The notes under the pieces were generated by a model that saw only the letters and a list, made by a program, of their open reading frames with translations, searched no databases and was not told the DNA's origin. A stretch of DNA of 64,000 bases from Leptotrichia trevisanii DSM 22070 (GTDB lineage: Bacteria > Fusobacteriota > Fusobacteriia > Fusobacteriales > Leptotrichiaceae): the NCBI RefSeq assembly GCF_000482505.1, contig NZ_AXVL01000017.1, positions 1-64,000 on the forward strand. Direction: 5' to 3'. This document shows positions 37,018 through 47,059 of the stretch, in pieces. The stretch's first letter is position 1, and the number at the start of each line of letters is the position of its first letter. The position numbers were made by a program, and so were the translations under genes.

Positions 37018-37734
37018 TTATTTTTCTCTTAAATATTTTTCAATACCGTTTACCATTCCATTTACCATCTTTTCCTGATATTCTGGTGTTGACATTTTTC
37101 TGTCCTCTTCTGGATTTGACATAAAACCAAATTCTATTAGTGTATTTGTAACTTTGGACCAGTTTGTTCCTGTTAAATCATCTCTATATGAAACTCCACG
37201 ATTTTTGGCTCCTGTTGCTTTTACGTATTCTGATAATATGTCACGGGAGAATTTGTCACTGGATTTTTGGACATTTTTTGTGTATGGATTTTTTGGTGAA
37301 GAAGTTAAAACTGTGGCTCCCTGTGTTGAGGAATTGTTGATTCCATCAGCGTGAAGTCTTATATAAAGAGTACATCCTGCATTATTTGTCTTGATTGCAC
37401 GCTCCTTATTACTGATATTCACATCATGTGTTTCACGTACCATAAATACCTTGTAACCTTTATCTTGCAATGCTTTTCTTAATTTCAATCCAACTTCAAG
37501 TGTAAGCTGATATTCATATTTTTTTGTTGCTACTCCTCTTGTCCCAGATGAAACTTTTGGCTTTTTCTTTGATGAACCTGGTGCAACTTCTTCAAGCCCT
37601 GGATTTCCTTTAAGCTGGTGTCCTGGATCAATACAGATTAATTCATTACTTTTTTGAGCTGCATTTAATGGAGCAGCCATCATCAATCCTGCTACTGCCA
37701 AGTACAATATTTTTTTTATTCCTTTTTTCATCAT
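37018..37734 (-). CDS. N-acetylmuramoyl-L-alanine amidase (Amidase_3)
   Basis: 238-aa secreted zinc amidase that cuts the bond between MurNAc and the stem peptide. Signal peptide 1-26 (ends APLNAAQ). Zinc ligands are visible as His39 in IDPGH, Glu80 in QLTLEVG and His128 in YIRLHADG; the catalytic Glu201 is in IEFGFMSNPEED. The RETHDVNISNKERAIKTNNA segment is typical of the AmiC/CwlM group. No wall-binding domain is present. It is transcribed alone, divergent from cstA. Confidence 0.95.
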   Translation of the reverse strand: MMKKGIKKILYLAVAGLMMAAPLNAAQKSNELICIDPGHQLKGNPGLEEVAPGSSKKKPKVSSGTRGVATKKYEYQLTLEVGLKLRKALQDKGYKVFMVRETHDVNISNKERAIKTNNAGCTLYIRLHADGINNSSTQGATVLTSSPKNPYTKNVQKSSDKFSRDILSEYVKATGAKNRGVSYRDDLTGTNWSKVTNTLIEFGFMSNPEEDRKMSTPEYQEKMVNGMVNGIEKYLREK

Positions 37735-37838
37735 TTCTTCCTCCTAAAAATTTTATTTTTAAATTTAATGTTAATATATTTATAGCTAATCTTAAAATCT
37801 CCTTTTTAACTTTGATTTCAAAACATTACCATCGTTTT

Positions 37839-37867
37839 AGTCTATCACATAATAATAAAATTGACAA
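37839..37867 (-). promoter_or_regulatory. Probable promoter of the amidase gene
   Basis: Minus-strand TTGTCA (37862-37867), 17-nt spacer, TGA-TAGACT (37839-37844). The start would be about 98 nt before the ATG. Confidence 0.55.
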
Positions 37868-38011
37868 CAACTTTTTTAAATTCCTGTTAGATTTTTTTAC
37901 AAATACTCTTGTTTTTTTACAAAATCAGGCTATTATATTATTAGTAAAATGATTTTAAAAGTTTTTATATAGTAAATAAATGAATATTTAAAATTGTAGG
38001 AGGTTTTTATT

Positions 38012-39481
38012 ATGATTTCTTTCATTTTAGCGATTGTCGCTCTCATCTCAGGATATATGTTTTACAGCAAATTTGTGGAAAAAGTTTTTGGAATAGAACC
38101 TGATAGATTACCGCCTTCCATCGAATATTATGATGGCGTTGACTATGTGCAAGTTAGCACTCCAAAAGCATTTTTGATTCAATTTCTGAATATTGCCGGG
38201 ACAGGGCCGATATTTGGAGCTATTGCAGGTGCTTTGTGGGGGCCAGCCGCATTTTTGTGGATTGTTTTTGGATGTATTTTTGGAGGGGCAGTTCATGATT
38301 TCCTGATTGGTATGCTCTCGCTCAGGGACAAGGGAAGCAGTATTGGTGAACTTGTGGGACAAAACTTGGGTGTTGTTATGCAGCAGATCATGAGAGTTTT
38401 CTCAATTGTTTTACTTCTTTTGGTTGGAGTAGTGTTTATAAAGTCACCTGCTGATATTCTTCATAATTTAATTCCAGGTGTAAGTGCCATGACTTTTACA
38501 ATTATTATAATTGCTTATTACATTCTGGCGACAATTCTCCCACTTGATAAAATCATTGCCAAAATTTATCCAATTTTTGGTTTTGCATTACTATTTATGG
38601 CGATTGGTATTGGAGGAATGTTAATTTATGGACAATTTACAGGAGCTTTCGCAATTCCTGAAATTACTGAAATTTTCAAGGGAAATCCTCATCCTAAAGG
38701 AACTTCAATGTTCCCTTACTTATTCATCTCAATAGCCTGTGGTGCAGTAAGCGGTTTCCACGCTACTCAATCTCCAATGGTTGCACGTTGTATAAAAAAT
38801 GAAACTGAAGGAAGAAAAGTGTTTTATGGAGCAATGATTGCAGAAGGTGTTGTTGCACTAGTATGGGCTGCCGCTGCGATGACAGTATTTGGCGGAATTA
38901 AGGAACTTGCTGCTGCTGGAACTCCTGCGGTTGTTGTAAATAAGGCATCTGTTCAGCTGCTTGGTATATTTGGGGCATTCCTGGCTGTGCTTGGTGTTGT
39001 TGCCTGTCCTATTACTTCGGGAGATACTGCCTTTAGAGGTTCAAGATTAATTATTGCCGACATTTTCAAAATTAAGCAAAGTCCAATAAAAAATAGATTT
39101 TTAATTGCAATTCCGTTGTTTGTTATCGGTATCTATTTGACAACTATTGACTTTAACATTATCTGGAGATATTTTGCATGGGCAAATCAAACTTTGGCGG
39201 CCGTTTCATTATGGACTGCAACAGTATGGCTTGTTAAGAAGGAAAAACCTTTCTTATTCGCATTAATTCCTTCAATGTTTATGACAATGGTTGTTACAAC
39301 TTACATCATAATCGCTCCAGAAGGATTTGTAAGATTTTTCAAAAATGTGCCTGTTCACACTATCGAATTTTACGGAATATTAATCGCAAGTGTAGTTACA
39401 ATTATCTGTACAGCATTATTATTTAACTATAAACATCATTTGCATAGTCATCCAACTGGAAACTTAAAAGTTGCCAAATAG
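38012..39481 (+). CDS. cstA: CstA family carbon starvation/peptide or pyruvate transporter
   Basis: 489-aa polytopic inner-membrane protein, the short form of CstA (long ones are about 700 aa). Family segments: GYMFYSKFVEKVFGIEPDRL, YDGVDYVQVSTPKAFLIQFL, NIAGTGPIFGAIAGALWGPA, FGGAVHDFLIGMLSLRDKG, and SGFHATQSPMVARC. A GDTAFRGSRLIIAD segment and about 13 membrane helices are seen. CstA proteins import peptides or pyruvate. TAGGAGG precedes the ATG. It is divergent from the amidase gene across 277 nt. Confidence 0.93.
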   Translation: MISFILAIVALISGYMFYSKFVEKVFGIEPDRLPPSIEYYDGVDYVQVSTPKAFLIQFLNIAGTGPIFGAIAGALWGPAAFLWIVFGCIFGGAVHDFLIGMLSLRDKGSSIGELVGQNLGVVMQQIMRVFSIVLLLLVGVVFIKSPADILHNLIPGVSAMTFTIIIIAYYILATILPLDKIIAKIYPIFGFALLFMAIGIGGMLIYGQFTGAFAIPEITEIFKGNPHPKGTSMFPYLFISIACGAVSGFHATQSPMVARCIKNETEGRKVFYGAMIAEGVVALVWAAAAMTVFGGIKELAAAGTPAVVVNKASVQLLGIFGAFLAVLGVVACPITSGDTAFRGSRLIIADIFKIKQSPIKNRFLIAIPLFVIGIYLTTIDFNIIWRYFAWANQTLAAVSLWTATVWLVKKEKPFLFALIPSMFMTMVVTTYIIIAPEGFVRFFKNVPVHTIEFYGILIASVVTIICTALLFNYKHHLHSHPTGNLKVAK

Positions 39482-39510
39482 GCTTTTTTGAAAAAATTAT
39501 GTAATAAAAT

Positions 39511-39557
39511 ACAGTCAAACAAGTTTTTACCCAGAAATCTTTGCTTGACTGTTTTTA
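39511..39557. terminator. Terminator between cstA and the convergent amidohydrolase gene
   Basis: ACAGTCAA.CAA pairs with TTG.TTGACTGT (one mismatch), followed by TTTTT on the plus strand. It may serve both converging genes. Confidence 0.75.
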
Positions 39558-39565
39558 TTTATTTT

Positions 39566-40551
39566 TTAATAAGAAAATTTCAATCTTTTATCAATGTTAA
39601 ATTTTTTTCTTCTTGGATTACCTTCGCATCTATACACAATTTTATTTTTTATATCGTAAACTGAAGACCAAATTGTATCAAAACCTTTGGTTCTATTATA
39701 CTGACACAAAAAACCTTTCTCCCCTTTCAATAATCCAAATATATCATCTAAATTATAACCTAAATAATTTTGCTTTTTCAATGTTTCATATCTTTTATGT
39801 GAAAAAATATCATCTTCTGCCTCGTAATTATAACAAAGCATATCTTTTTCTACAAAATGATTCGTTTTATAATTAATATTATCTGTTATTACAATATTTT
39901 TAACTTTAACATTTAATTCAGCAGATAAAATTTTTCCAAACCTATCAGCAGCAATTATATTTTGTGATGAACCAATAGGAACTTTTTCCAAAAACTCCTT
40001 CACCTGTTCAGTATTTTCACATTTTTCTAAAATATACCTAACCAAAAATCCCGCATTAAAGCCTTCACCTTTTACAGTAGGATATACAAATGTCAGCCCA
40101 CAAGCAAGTCCTTTTTCATTAATTCCATCTTCCATTTCTATCATAGCTGTTGTATTCCCAACAAATGAAAAGCCTTTATCCAGCTTATACAGCACACTGT
40201 CAGCAAGTTTTTCAATTTTTGTTAAGAAATCGCTATTCCTTGCAAAAAAATACCATTTTTATTAGATACTGCAACCATTGAACATTGAGTATCATAGGTA
40301 AAAACATACATGCCTGCTAAAAAAGCGAACACCTTTTCAAAATCTGACTTTTGGCCTGCCGCAAATCCTTTTATTTCTTCAACTATTTCAAGATAATATT
40401 TTTCATAAATACGAATTACTTTTTGAGAATAAGATAATTTTTCTTTTGTAAGATATTTTTCAAAATTAATTTTAATTCCATTTTTATATAATCTTTCTCC
40501 ATATGAAAATCCTGCAACCTCATGACTATTTTTCCATCTTGAATGATACAT
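39566..40551 (-). pseudogene. C45/choloylglycine hydrolase-like N-terminal-nucleophile amidohydrolase, frameshifted
   Basis: A 328-aa protein split by loss of one T in the T7 run (A on plus, 40244-40250). Adding one T changes NGIFLQGIAIS-stop to NGIFFARNSDFLTKIEKLAD, leading straight into VLYKLDKGFSFVGNTTAMIE. The family hallmarks then appear: the nucleophile Cys90 in TYDTQCS, the FARNSDF motif, and EMEDGINEKGLACGLTFVYP. It is a C45/acyl-CoA:6-APA acyltransferase-like or bile-salt-hydrolase-like linear amide hydrolase. Substrate unknown. No promoter is obvious. Confidence 0.82.
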
Positions 40552-40682
40552 TCTAATACCTCCACAAAAATATTATTTACTGCTGTATAAAATGTACCAC
40601 AATAAAAAATATAAGTCTACTCGTATAATCAAATCTTCTAATTTCAAAATTATAATTTCTTCAAGTATAATTTTTTATCATA

Positions 40683-40886
40683 CTAATTGTTTTCTCTGTA
40701 ATAATGCCATTCATCCACTCTCGTTCCATCTTTAAACTGGCATTTTCCTGCTTCATTTCCATCTTTATCTTTTGCATTAATAGACTTTCCACCATGTTTT
40801 TCACAAAAAACTGAAGCTGGATTTGGCATTCTAACAATAGAGGCAGCAATCATAAATACACTTGCAGCCACTTTTAAATTTTTCAT
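40683..40886 (-). CDS. DUF333 domain-containing small secreted protein
   Basis: 67 aa from the ATG at 40886. An upstream GTG (40916) is ruled out because a TATAAT box at 40920-40925 places the transcript start at about that base. A signal peptide (KNLKVAASVFMIAASIV) is followed by the DUF333 pattern: MPNPASVFCEKHGGKSIN, GNEAGKCQFKDGTRVDEWHY and YRENN. Two conserved cysteines and the EWxYYR end are typical. Members are annotated as putative haemolysins without solid evidence; function unknown. Confidence 0.82.
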   Translation of the reverse strand: MKNLKVAASVFMIAASIVRMPNPASVFCEKHGGKSINAKDKDGNEAGKCQFKDGTRVDEWHYYRENN

Positions 40887-41108
40887 TTTTGTTCTATTTT
40901 TTGACTTTAATTTCACATGATTATAGTATATCGTATCTTTTTTGTATTATGTATTTACATTAAAAATTAATATCTTTTATTTATAGCAAAGAATCTTAAC
41001 CTCTCTACAATATTTTTTACTGTTCTATTCAAATTCCAAAATTTTCACTTTATTTTTTTAACTTTTTCATATATAATATTTCCAAAAATATATTATTTAG
41101 GAGAAAAA

Positions 41109-41660
41109 ATGCTAAACTTTATACAAAATATTGATATTTTTACTATTAATCTATTTTACAATTTCCAGCACAGCTTAAATTCCAAACTTCTGAACAGCAT
41201 AATGATATTTTTTACTGGCTTAGGAAATCACGGATTAATCTGGATTGCAATAACATTATTTCTGCTTTCTAGCAAAAAATATCGAAAAATCGGATATTTA
41301 TCGGTAATTTCATTGATTATAAATGCAATTATTGTAAATGTCATTTTAAAAAATCTTACGCATAAAGCAAGACCCTTTACAGAAATATCTGACATTATTC
41401 TTTTAGTCAAAGCCCCAAAGGATTTTTCTTTTCCTTCAGGACATACTTCAGCATCTTTTACAATGGTATATATTTTTTACAAACATTTAAAAAAATATTT
41501 CCCAGCTGTGCTGATAACAAGCATTATTATTGCTTTTTCAAGGTTATACTTAACTGTACATTTTCCAAGTGATGTTTTGGCTGGATTGCTTATTGGATTG
41601 TTTGCAGGATTTTTAGGGGAGAAAATTTTTAATAAGAAAAATAATTTGATGAAAAGTTAG
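41109..41660 (+). CDS. PAP2-family membrane phosphatase
   Basis: 183 aa with six membrane segments. The three-part catalytic motif is complete: K81-x6-R88-P89 (KNLTHKARP), P109-S-G-H112 (FPSGHTSA), and S144-R-x5-H151-x3-D155 (SRLYLTVHFPSDVLAG). Such enzymes hydrolyse undecaprenyl pyrophosphate, phosphatidic acid or related lipids. A BcrC/UppP-like role in wall lipid recycling fits but is not proved. AGGAG precedes the ATG. Lies alone on the plus strand. Confidence 0.92.
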   Translation: MLNFIQNIDIFTINLFYNFQHSLNSKLLNSIMIFFTGLGNHGLIWIAITLFLLSSKKYRKIGYLSVISLIINAIIVNVILKNLTHKARPFTEISDIILLVKAPKDFSFPSGHTSASFTMVYIFYKHLKKYFPAVLITSIIIAFSRLYLTVHFPSDVLAGLLIGLFAGFLGEKIFNKKNNLMKS

Positions 41661-41701
41661 GATTTACTAGCTTTTTTTGTATAAAAATTTATTTTTCATA
41701 A

Positions 41702-43234
41702 CTAATACTCTGAACATTTTATAATCAGTTGCAGTATAAAAATTATAATTCCAAATATCATCCAGAAATTTGACTTTTTTCTTTTATAAGTTTCTTCCTT
41801 TATATTTCTGCCTTTAGAATTTTTTTCTATAAAATATCTCAAATCGTTATCGTATTCAATTTCATAATTTTTTTCTGAAATTTTATCGCCCGTATATTCT
41901 CCCATTTCTTCCAGAAAATCCTGTGCATCTCTTATTGCTTCTCTCCCAAGTTCAATCAATCCTGTTTCATTTAATACTTTAAATGCCCATTCCTTTGATT
42001 TATTCCCACTTTCCTGTCTATTATTGTAATATATCATATCGCTAATTGCAGGAGCATATTTCATATTAGCGACTTTTTCATATAGCTTGTATGCTTCCTC
42101 TTCATCCTTACTGCATTCATAAAGTATCCCAAGTTCATAAATAGATTTTGCATCTCCCAGTTCCTGCCCAATTTTATACCATTTTTCAGCTTCTTTCTCA
42201 TTTTCTTCAACCGTATCAAAATATTTCCCCAGTTCATAAGCCGCCTCTTTCACTCCTAGAGAATAAGCCTTTTTATACATATCTTTGGCTTTTTCTCCAT
42301 TGCCTGCAACATAATATGATTTTGCAAGCAACAAATATCCTCTTTCATTATATTGTGCCGCTTCAAGAAACAGTTTTTGAGCATTTCCCTTATCTCTCTT
42401 TTCCAAAAGTTCATTTCCCTGATTAATCAGTTCCACGTATTTTCTGTCTTTTTCATTTCCAAGCATAAATTCAATATTCTTGATTATTTCAGAATTCAAT
42501 CCCATAATTTGCTTTTCATTTAACAATTTTTCCTGCCATTCTAGTATTTTTTCTCTTTTATTCTGCTTAAAGTAAATTCTTACAAGATTGTATATTAATT
42601 CAGCATTTTTTGTATCAGCAATTTTTAGATAAATACTTTCTGCTTCTTCATAATCCTTCTTTTCTTCAGCAATTTTTCCTAGCCTAATTATTGAATTAAT
42701 TTCGCTATTTTTTGCACCCTCGTTATACTAGTCCTGTGCAAGCTCATCATTTTCCGCTCCCTCTTCAATCATTCCAAGATAATAAGCCGCTTCTTTTACT
42801 CCATCATTGTACGCAAAATTGAACATATTAATCGCATTTTGTATATCCTTTTTACAATAATAATAAAATTTACCCAGCTCATAATTCCCACTCATCTTCA
42901 ATCCTGCTGCTCTTTCCAGCTCTTTCTTTGCCCTCTCAAAATTTCCCAGAATTATACTTTGATGTGCAAAAAAAATACTTTTCTGATACTCTTCATTTCT
43001 TTCTTCTTCATTTCCTTCATAATTTTGTGAATAATCCACTTCAACAATATCATCTATTGAAACAACCCTATGCCCAAATCTATCCACATTATCTGATTCC
43101 TCTTCATTTTCCCTGTTTTCTTTTTTTCTCGAAAAATCATCAAATTCATACATTTTTTTACGATTTCTAAAATTCATTATTATCAAAATTACAATTCCGA
43201 TAACTACGATTAATACCGATATTAATATTTCCAT
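41702..43234 (-). pseudogene. Sel1/TPR repeat membrane protein interrupted by an in-frame amber codon
   Basis: A single 510-aa reading frame broken only by TAG at codon 169 (42728-42730). Before it lies ENDELAQD, after it YNEGAKNSEINSIIRLGKIA, all in one frame, so a Tyr codon has probably mutated to TAG. The ATG at 43234 follows GGGAG; a longer open frame is not used. N-terminal membrane helix (about 2-24), then an acidic linker. Sel1/TPR-type repeats follow (YELGKFYYYCKKDIQNAINM; ERGYLLLAKSYYVAGNGEKA; YELGILYECSKDEEEAYKLY), and a C-terminal helix (FWMIFGIIIFILQLII) ends the chain. It is downstream of the Fic gene. Confidence 0.83.
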
Positions 43235-43304
43235 ACACTTTCTCCCTGCTGTTAAAACTTCTTTTTTACTTGGCAATATTCATTGTATTCACGATTTTTA
43301 TCCT

Positions 43305-43934
43305 TTATTTCCCTAATTCTTTCACATCATATTTCCTCATATTTTCATATTCATAAGACTGATTAATCCCTTTCATGAATATATCTCTGCTTTCCACATC
43401 TTCCGTCAAATTCTCCTTCAAAAGAAATTTCAATTCCAAATCATTAACCACACTTCTTTTCATTGCCGATAAATAATCATTTCTATTAATATTTTGCCAA
43501 TTCACACACATTCCAAGACTTCTTATCAACATCTGATCCAGCCAAATCCTAGTAGCTCTCCCATTTCCCTCATAAAACGGATGCATTATATTCATCTCAA
43601 CATATTTCTCAATTATTTCCTCAAAATTATTTTCAGGCATTTTAGAAACTGTCTTTAAATTATCTTCAAGATACATCGCACGACAAAATACAGTATCGCC
43701 TTTCCGAATATCATGTTCCCGTATTTTTCCTGCAGTTCCATAACATTCTTGAAACAAATACCGATGTATTTCCTTCAATCCTTCAAAAGTTCCCACTTGA
43801 ATTTTTTTCAATATCCCATTATCAAATAACTCTTTTGCCCTTTTTTTACTCAAAAATTCTTCATCATCTTGTGAAACTAACCTTTTTAAAATTTTGTCAC
43901 TTTCGTTTTCCCAAATGTATTTATTATTTGCCAT
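43305..43934 (-). CDS. Fic family protein adenylyltransferase
   Basis: 209 aa. Fic enzymes transfer AMP (sometimes other groups) to Ser/Thr/Tyr of target proteins. The active-site motif HPFYEGNGRATR (His118-Arg129) is complete. A C-terminal SYEYEN (193-198) fits the (S/T)xxxE(G/N) auto-inhibitory helix of class III Fic proteins such as NmFic, which would switch activity by oligomer state. The N-terminal FEGLKEIHRYLFQECYGTAG segment is typical. It is likely in one operon with the two-TM protein upstream (29-nt gap) and the Sel1/TPR gene downstream (70-nt gap to its start). Target unknown. Confidence 0.93.
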   Translation of the reverse strand: MANNKYIWENESDKILKRLVSQDDEEFLSKKRAKELFDNGILKKIQVGTFEGLKEIHRYLFQECYGTAGKIREHDIRKGDTVFCRAMYLEDNLKTVSKMPENNFEEIIEKYVEMNIMHPFYEGNGRATRIWLDQMLIRSLGMCVNWQNINRNDYLSAMKRSVVNDLELKFLLKENLTEDVESRDIFMKGINQSYEYENMRKYDVKELGK

Positions 43935-43963
43935 TTGCTTTTCCTGCTTTCATAAAATTATTC

Positions 43964-44866
43964 TTATTTTTGAAAAACCATTGAATTATATAATGCCTCA
44001 AATAAAGGAAGTTTTACTATCGCTGTTGCCCTTTCAGAAAAAATTATTTCATCTTCTCTTGTTTTTATTTCTAACATTCCTCCAAAATTTCTGGAAACTT
44101 TTATTGGCTGTAGTCTATTCCACGGATAAATTGCACCATCCACAACTAATCCTTCTTTTTTTATTATCAACTTATTATTTGGATTTTCAAAAACTTTACG
44201 AGCTTCATTTTGAAGTCTGTCAAGAGGCACAACTTTATCTCTCATAGCACGATAAACTCTATCTCTACGCTTTCCAAGAAAATCTCTTTTACGGTAATCA
44301 GCTTTTATGTCTTCTTCTGAACGTACGCCAAAAACTTCTTCCCCATCTGAATTTATAATTTCTTTGGAAACAGGTATTCTGTCAAGCAGATGATTTTTTA
44401 GAAGACTTTGTATAGTTTGTGATGGAAAAGCTATTTCAGATATTGTTCTCCAGTAATTCTTATTATTTCTATAAGCCAGGAAATCCCCTGAATATGTTGT
44501 TATTATAAAATATTCCAAAGATTTATAATCTATATCTTCATTTTCAACATTTGTAACAAAAGTATTTTCCTTCAATTCCACAGTTCTTATCCCATTAAAC
44601 AATATCGTCATCAATATCGAAAAACAGCAAAATACCGAAACTATCACACCAAGCATCGCCACTTGAAAAAAAGGCATCAAAATCCCACAAATTCCACCAA
44701 TAATAACCCATTTTATTAAATTTCTATACGTAACTGTGCTAAATTTTATAAACACTTTCTGATTGTCTGAAATATCCACACAGTTTACTATTTTTTCTTC
44801 TTTCCTCCCTAATTCTGATTGCTCTCTCATTCTTTCCATTTCTACGTAGCTTTTTTCATTTTGCAT
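43964..44866 (-). CDS. Two-TM membrane protein of unknown function
   Basis: 300 aa. A cytoplasmic N-terminus of about 45 residues precedes two adjacent membrane helices (about 50-90: WVIIGGICGILMPFF and GVIVSVFCCFSILMTILF). A soluble C-terminal part follows, with a YcxB/PH-like beta pattern (VELKENTFVTNVENEDIDYK; KKEGLVVDGAIYPWNRLQPI; MLEIKTREDEIIF). No catalytic motif. It is first in the likely operon with fic and the Sel1/TPR gene. Confidence 0.75.
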   Translation of the reverse strand: MQNEKSYVEMERMREQSELGRKEEKIVNCVDISDNQKVFIKFSTVTYRNLIKWVIIGGICGILMPFFQVAMLGVIVSVFCCFSILMTILFNGIRTVELKENTFVTNVENEDIDYKSLEYFIITTYSGDFLAYRNNKNYWRTISEIAFPSQTIQSLLKNHLLDRIPVSKEIINSDGEEVFGVRSEEDIKADYRKRDFLGKRRDRVYRAMRDKVVPLDRLQNEARKVFENPNNKLIIKKEGLVVDGAIYPWNRLQPIKVSRNFGGMLEIKTREDEIIFSERATAIVKLPLFEALYNSMVFQK

Positions 44867-44951
44867 AATTTTTATCCTCCTAAGTTTTTTGTATTTTTAT
44901 TTAAAAATTATTTTTTATTCCTTTTAAATTTTTTCCAAATGAAATTAAATC

Positions 44952-46883
44952 CTATTCCAAACTCTCCAACTCCCCACTTTTCACATCCCACTCTTCCATC
45001 TTCTCCATCTCTTCTTCTTCCAGCCTGTCCAGTTTTTCCTGCACTTCCATAAGTTTTTCCACATTATTTTCTTTTCCAGCTTTTTCGTATTCAGCATTCA
45101 AGTTTTCTCTAATTTCTGTGATTTTTTCCATTTCCTTTTCCAGTTTCTCAATATCACGGTTCAATTTTGCGATTTTTCTTGACTGCTCCTTCTGCTCCTG
45201 ATATGAGAGTTTTTTCTCTTCCTTCGTTTCGATGTCTGTTCCTTGAGAATCTGATTTTGCTGTTTTTAGGCTTTCTTTATAGTCTTCGTAATTTCCTTTG
45301 AATTTTGTCAATCCGTTTTCATCAAGGCAGTAAATTGTGTTACAGACTGTGTCTAAAAAGTGTCTGTTGTGGGAAACAACTAGCATTGTTCCGTCAAAAT
45401 CCTCCAAAGCGTCCTCCAGCACTTCGATGGAATAAACATCCAGATGGTTTGTAGGCTCATCTAAAATCAAAAAGTTGGCTTTTTCCATGTAAAGTTTCAA
45501 AAATGCCACACGAACTCTTTCCCCACCGCTTAGCATACTGATTTTTTTCTGTACATCGTCGCCTGAAAACAAAAATCCACCTGCGAGTGTTCGCAAGTAT
45601 TCTTCCGTCAAATCAAGTGAATTATTTATTTCCTGTAAAATTGTGCTTTCCTGTGAAAATTCCTGATGATTCTGATCATAATATCCGATTTTTAGCCTTG
45701 TTCCAAACTCAATTTCCCCTGTATCCTTCGGCAACTTATCCAAAAGTATTTTTAGAAGTGTAGATTTCCCAATCCCATTTTTCCCAATAATTCCTACTCT
45801 TTCTCCACGGAAAAGTTCAAAATTTATATTATTCAAAACTTTTTTCCCATCAAAGCTTTTAGACAAATTTCTAACTTTTAGCACATTTTCCCCGCTCATT
45901 TTAGCCGCTTCAAATTTTAGCCTCATTCTTTGCGGATTAAATACAGGATCTTCCATTCTCTCAATTCTATCCAGTATTTTTTGTCGTCCTTTCGCCTGTC
46001 TTGCCTTTATTCCAGCTCGAAATCTGTCAATATATTCCTCCATTTTCTTAATTTTTTCCTGTTCCTTCTCATATCTCTTGATTTCCCCCTTCAAAATCAT
46101 CTCTTTTTGAAGAATAAACGATGAAAAGTTGCCATCATACTTATGCAATTTTTTATTTTCCAACTCAAAAATTTTTGTACAGACATTATCCAAAAATATT
46201 CTATCGTGAGAAACAAGCAAAAACGCCTTATTATACTTTTTCAAATAATCCTCAAGCCACTCAATCGAAATCAAGTCCAGATGGTTTGTTGGCTCGTCCA
46301 GAATCAGCAAGTCAGGTTCAGATAAAAGCAGTTTTGCAAGCGAAACACGTGTCCTTTCTCCACCGCTCAAATCCTGCAATAGCAAATTCTCGTATTCCCC
46401 AGTAAGCTCAAGCCCTGTAAGCACCTGTTTAATCTTGTATTCAATCTCATAACCATTTTTTGCCTCGTAAATATAAGAAAGTTCAGCAGACTTGTTAATC
46501 AGCTTTTCCATTTCATCCTCATCTGCTGTTCCCATAAGCATATTAACCTTCTGAATCTCGTCCCAAATTTTTCTCTCTTCCTCAAAAATAGTCATCATTT
46601 CCTCATAAATCGTATTTTTTTCATCTGAAAACTCGGTATTCTGCGACAAATACCCAATTTTGGTAGCCCCACTTTTCACAATTTCCCCAAACTCATTAAG
46701 ATTATTCTCATTCCCATCAATCCGCTCTTCTCCCAAAAGCATCCTGATAATCGTAGACTTTCCAGCCCCATTTACGCCCACAAGCCCAATCTTATCCTTT
46801 TCTTCAATCGTAAAATTAACATCTCTCAAAATATATTCCCCTGCAAATTGCTTATATACCTTGTTAAACTGAACTAAACTCAT
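44952..46883 (-). CDS. ABC-F family ATPase
   Basis: 643 aa, two ABC domains, no membrane segment. Walker A1 GVNGAGKST, signature DLSGGERTRVSL, Walker B LLILDEPTNHLD; Walker A2 GKNGIGKST, signature MLSGGERVRVAF, Walker B ANFLILDEPTNHLD. The inter-domain linker (KEMILKGEIKRYEKEQEKIK onward) and a C-terminal coiled coil (about 560-640) are present. ABC-F proteins act on ribosomes as translation factors or antibiotic-protection factors; this could be the Uup/YdiF type. The frame opens 11 codons earlier, but AAAGGA sits 7 nt before the ATG at 46883. Confidence 0.94.
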   Translation of the reverse strand: MSLVQFNKVYKQFAGEYILRDVNFTIEEKDKIGLVGVNGAGKSTIIRMLLGEERIDGNENNLNEFGEIVKSGATKIGYLSQNTEFSDEKNTIYEEMMTIFEEERKIWDEIQKVNMLMGTADEDEMEKLINKSAELSYIYEAKNGYEIEYKIKQVLTGLELTGEYENLLLQDLSGGERTRVSLAKLLLSEPDLLILDEPTNHLDLISIEWLEDYLKKYNKAFLLVSHDRIFLDNVCTKIFELENKKLHKYDGNFSSFILQKEMILKGEIKRYEKEQEKIKKMEEYIDRFRAGIKARQAKGRQKILDRIERMEDPVFNPQRMRLKFEAAKMSGENVLKVRNLSKSFDGKKVLNNINFELFRGERVGIIGKNGIGKSTLLKILLDKLPKDTGEIEFGTRLKIGYYDQNHQEFSQESTILQEINNSLDLTEEYLRTLAGGFLFSGDDVQKKISMLSGGERVRVAFLKLYMEKANFLILDEPTNHLDVYSIEVLEDALEDFDGTMLVVSHNRHFLDTVCNTIYCLDENGLTKFKGNYEDYKESLKTAKSDSQGTDIETKEEKKLSYQEQKEQSRKIAKLNRDIEKLEKEMEKITEIRENLNAEYEKAGKENNVEKLMEVQEKLDRLEEEEMEKMEEWDVKSGELESLE

Positions 46884-47014
46884 TAAATATCCTTTCCTTT
46901 TCCCCATTTTTATCAAATTATTTTTATTTAAATTTATTTTTAAATTATATCATTTTTGATATTTGTTTACAATGTTTGTGAAATTTTTGAAATCATATAA
47001 AATACAACAAAAAT

Positions 47015-47056
47015 AAAAAAAGGCTCCATTCAATAAAAAACAAAGTCTTTTTTTAA
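47015..47056 (-). terminator. Terminator after the 321-aa unknown gene
   Basis: Minus-strand AAAAAAAGACT pairs with AGCCTTTTTTT (one mismatch), followed by TATTTTT. Confidence 0.65.
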
Positions 47057-47059
47057 ATT

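Noticed and set aside
42728-42730. Programmed TAG readthrough or pyrrolysine
   Set aside because: No pyrrolysine genes or recoding signal are visible in the window, and a Tyr-to-stop mutation explains the context.
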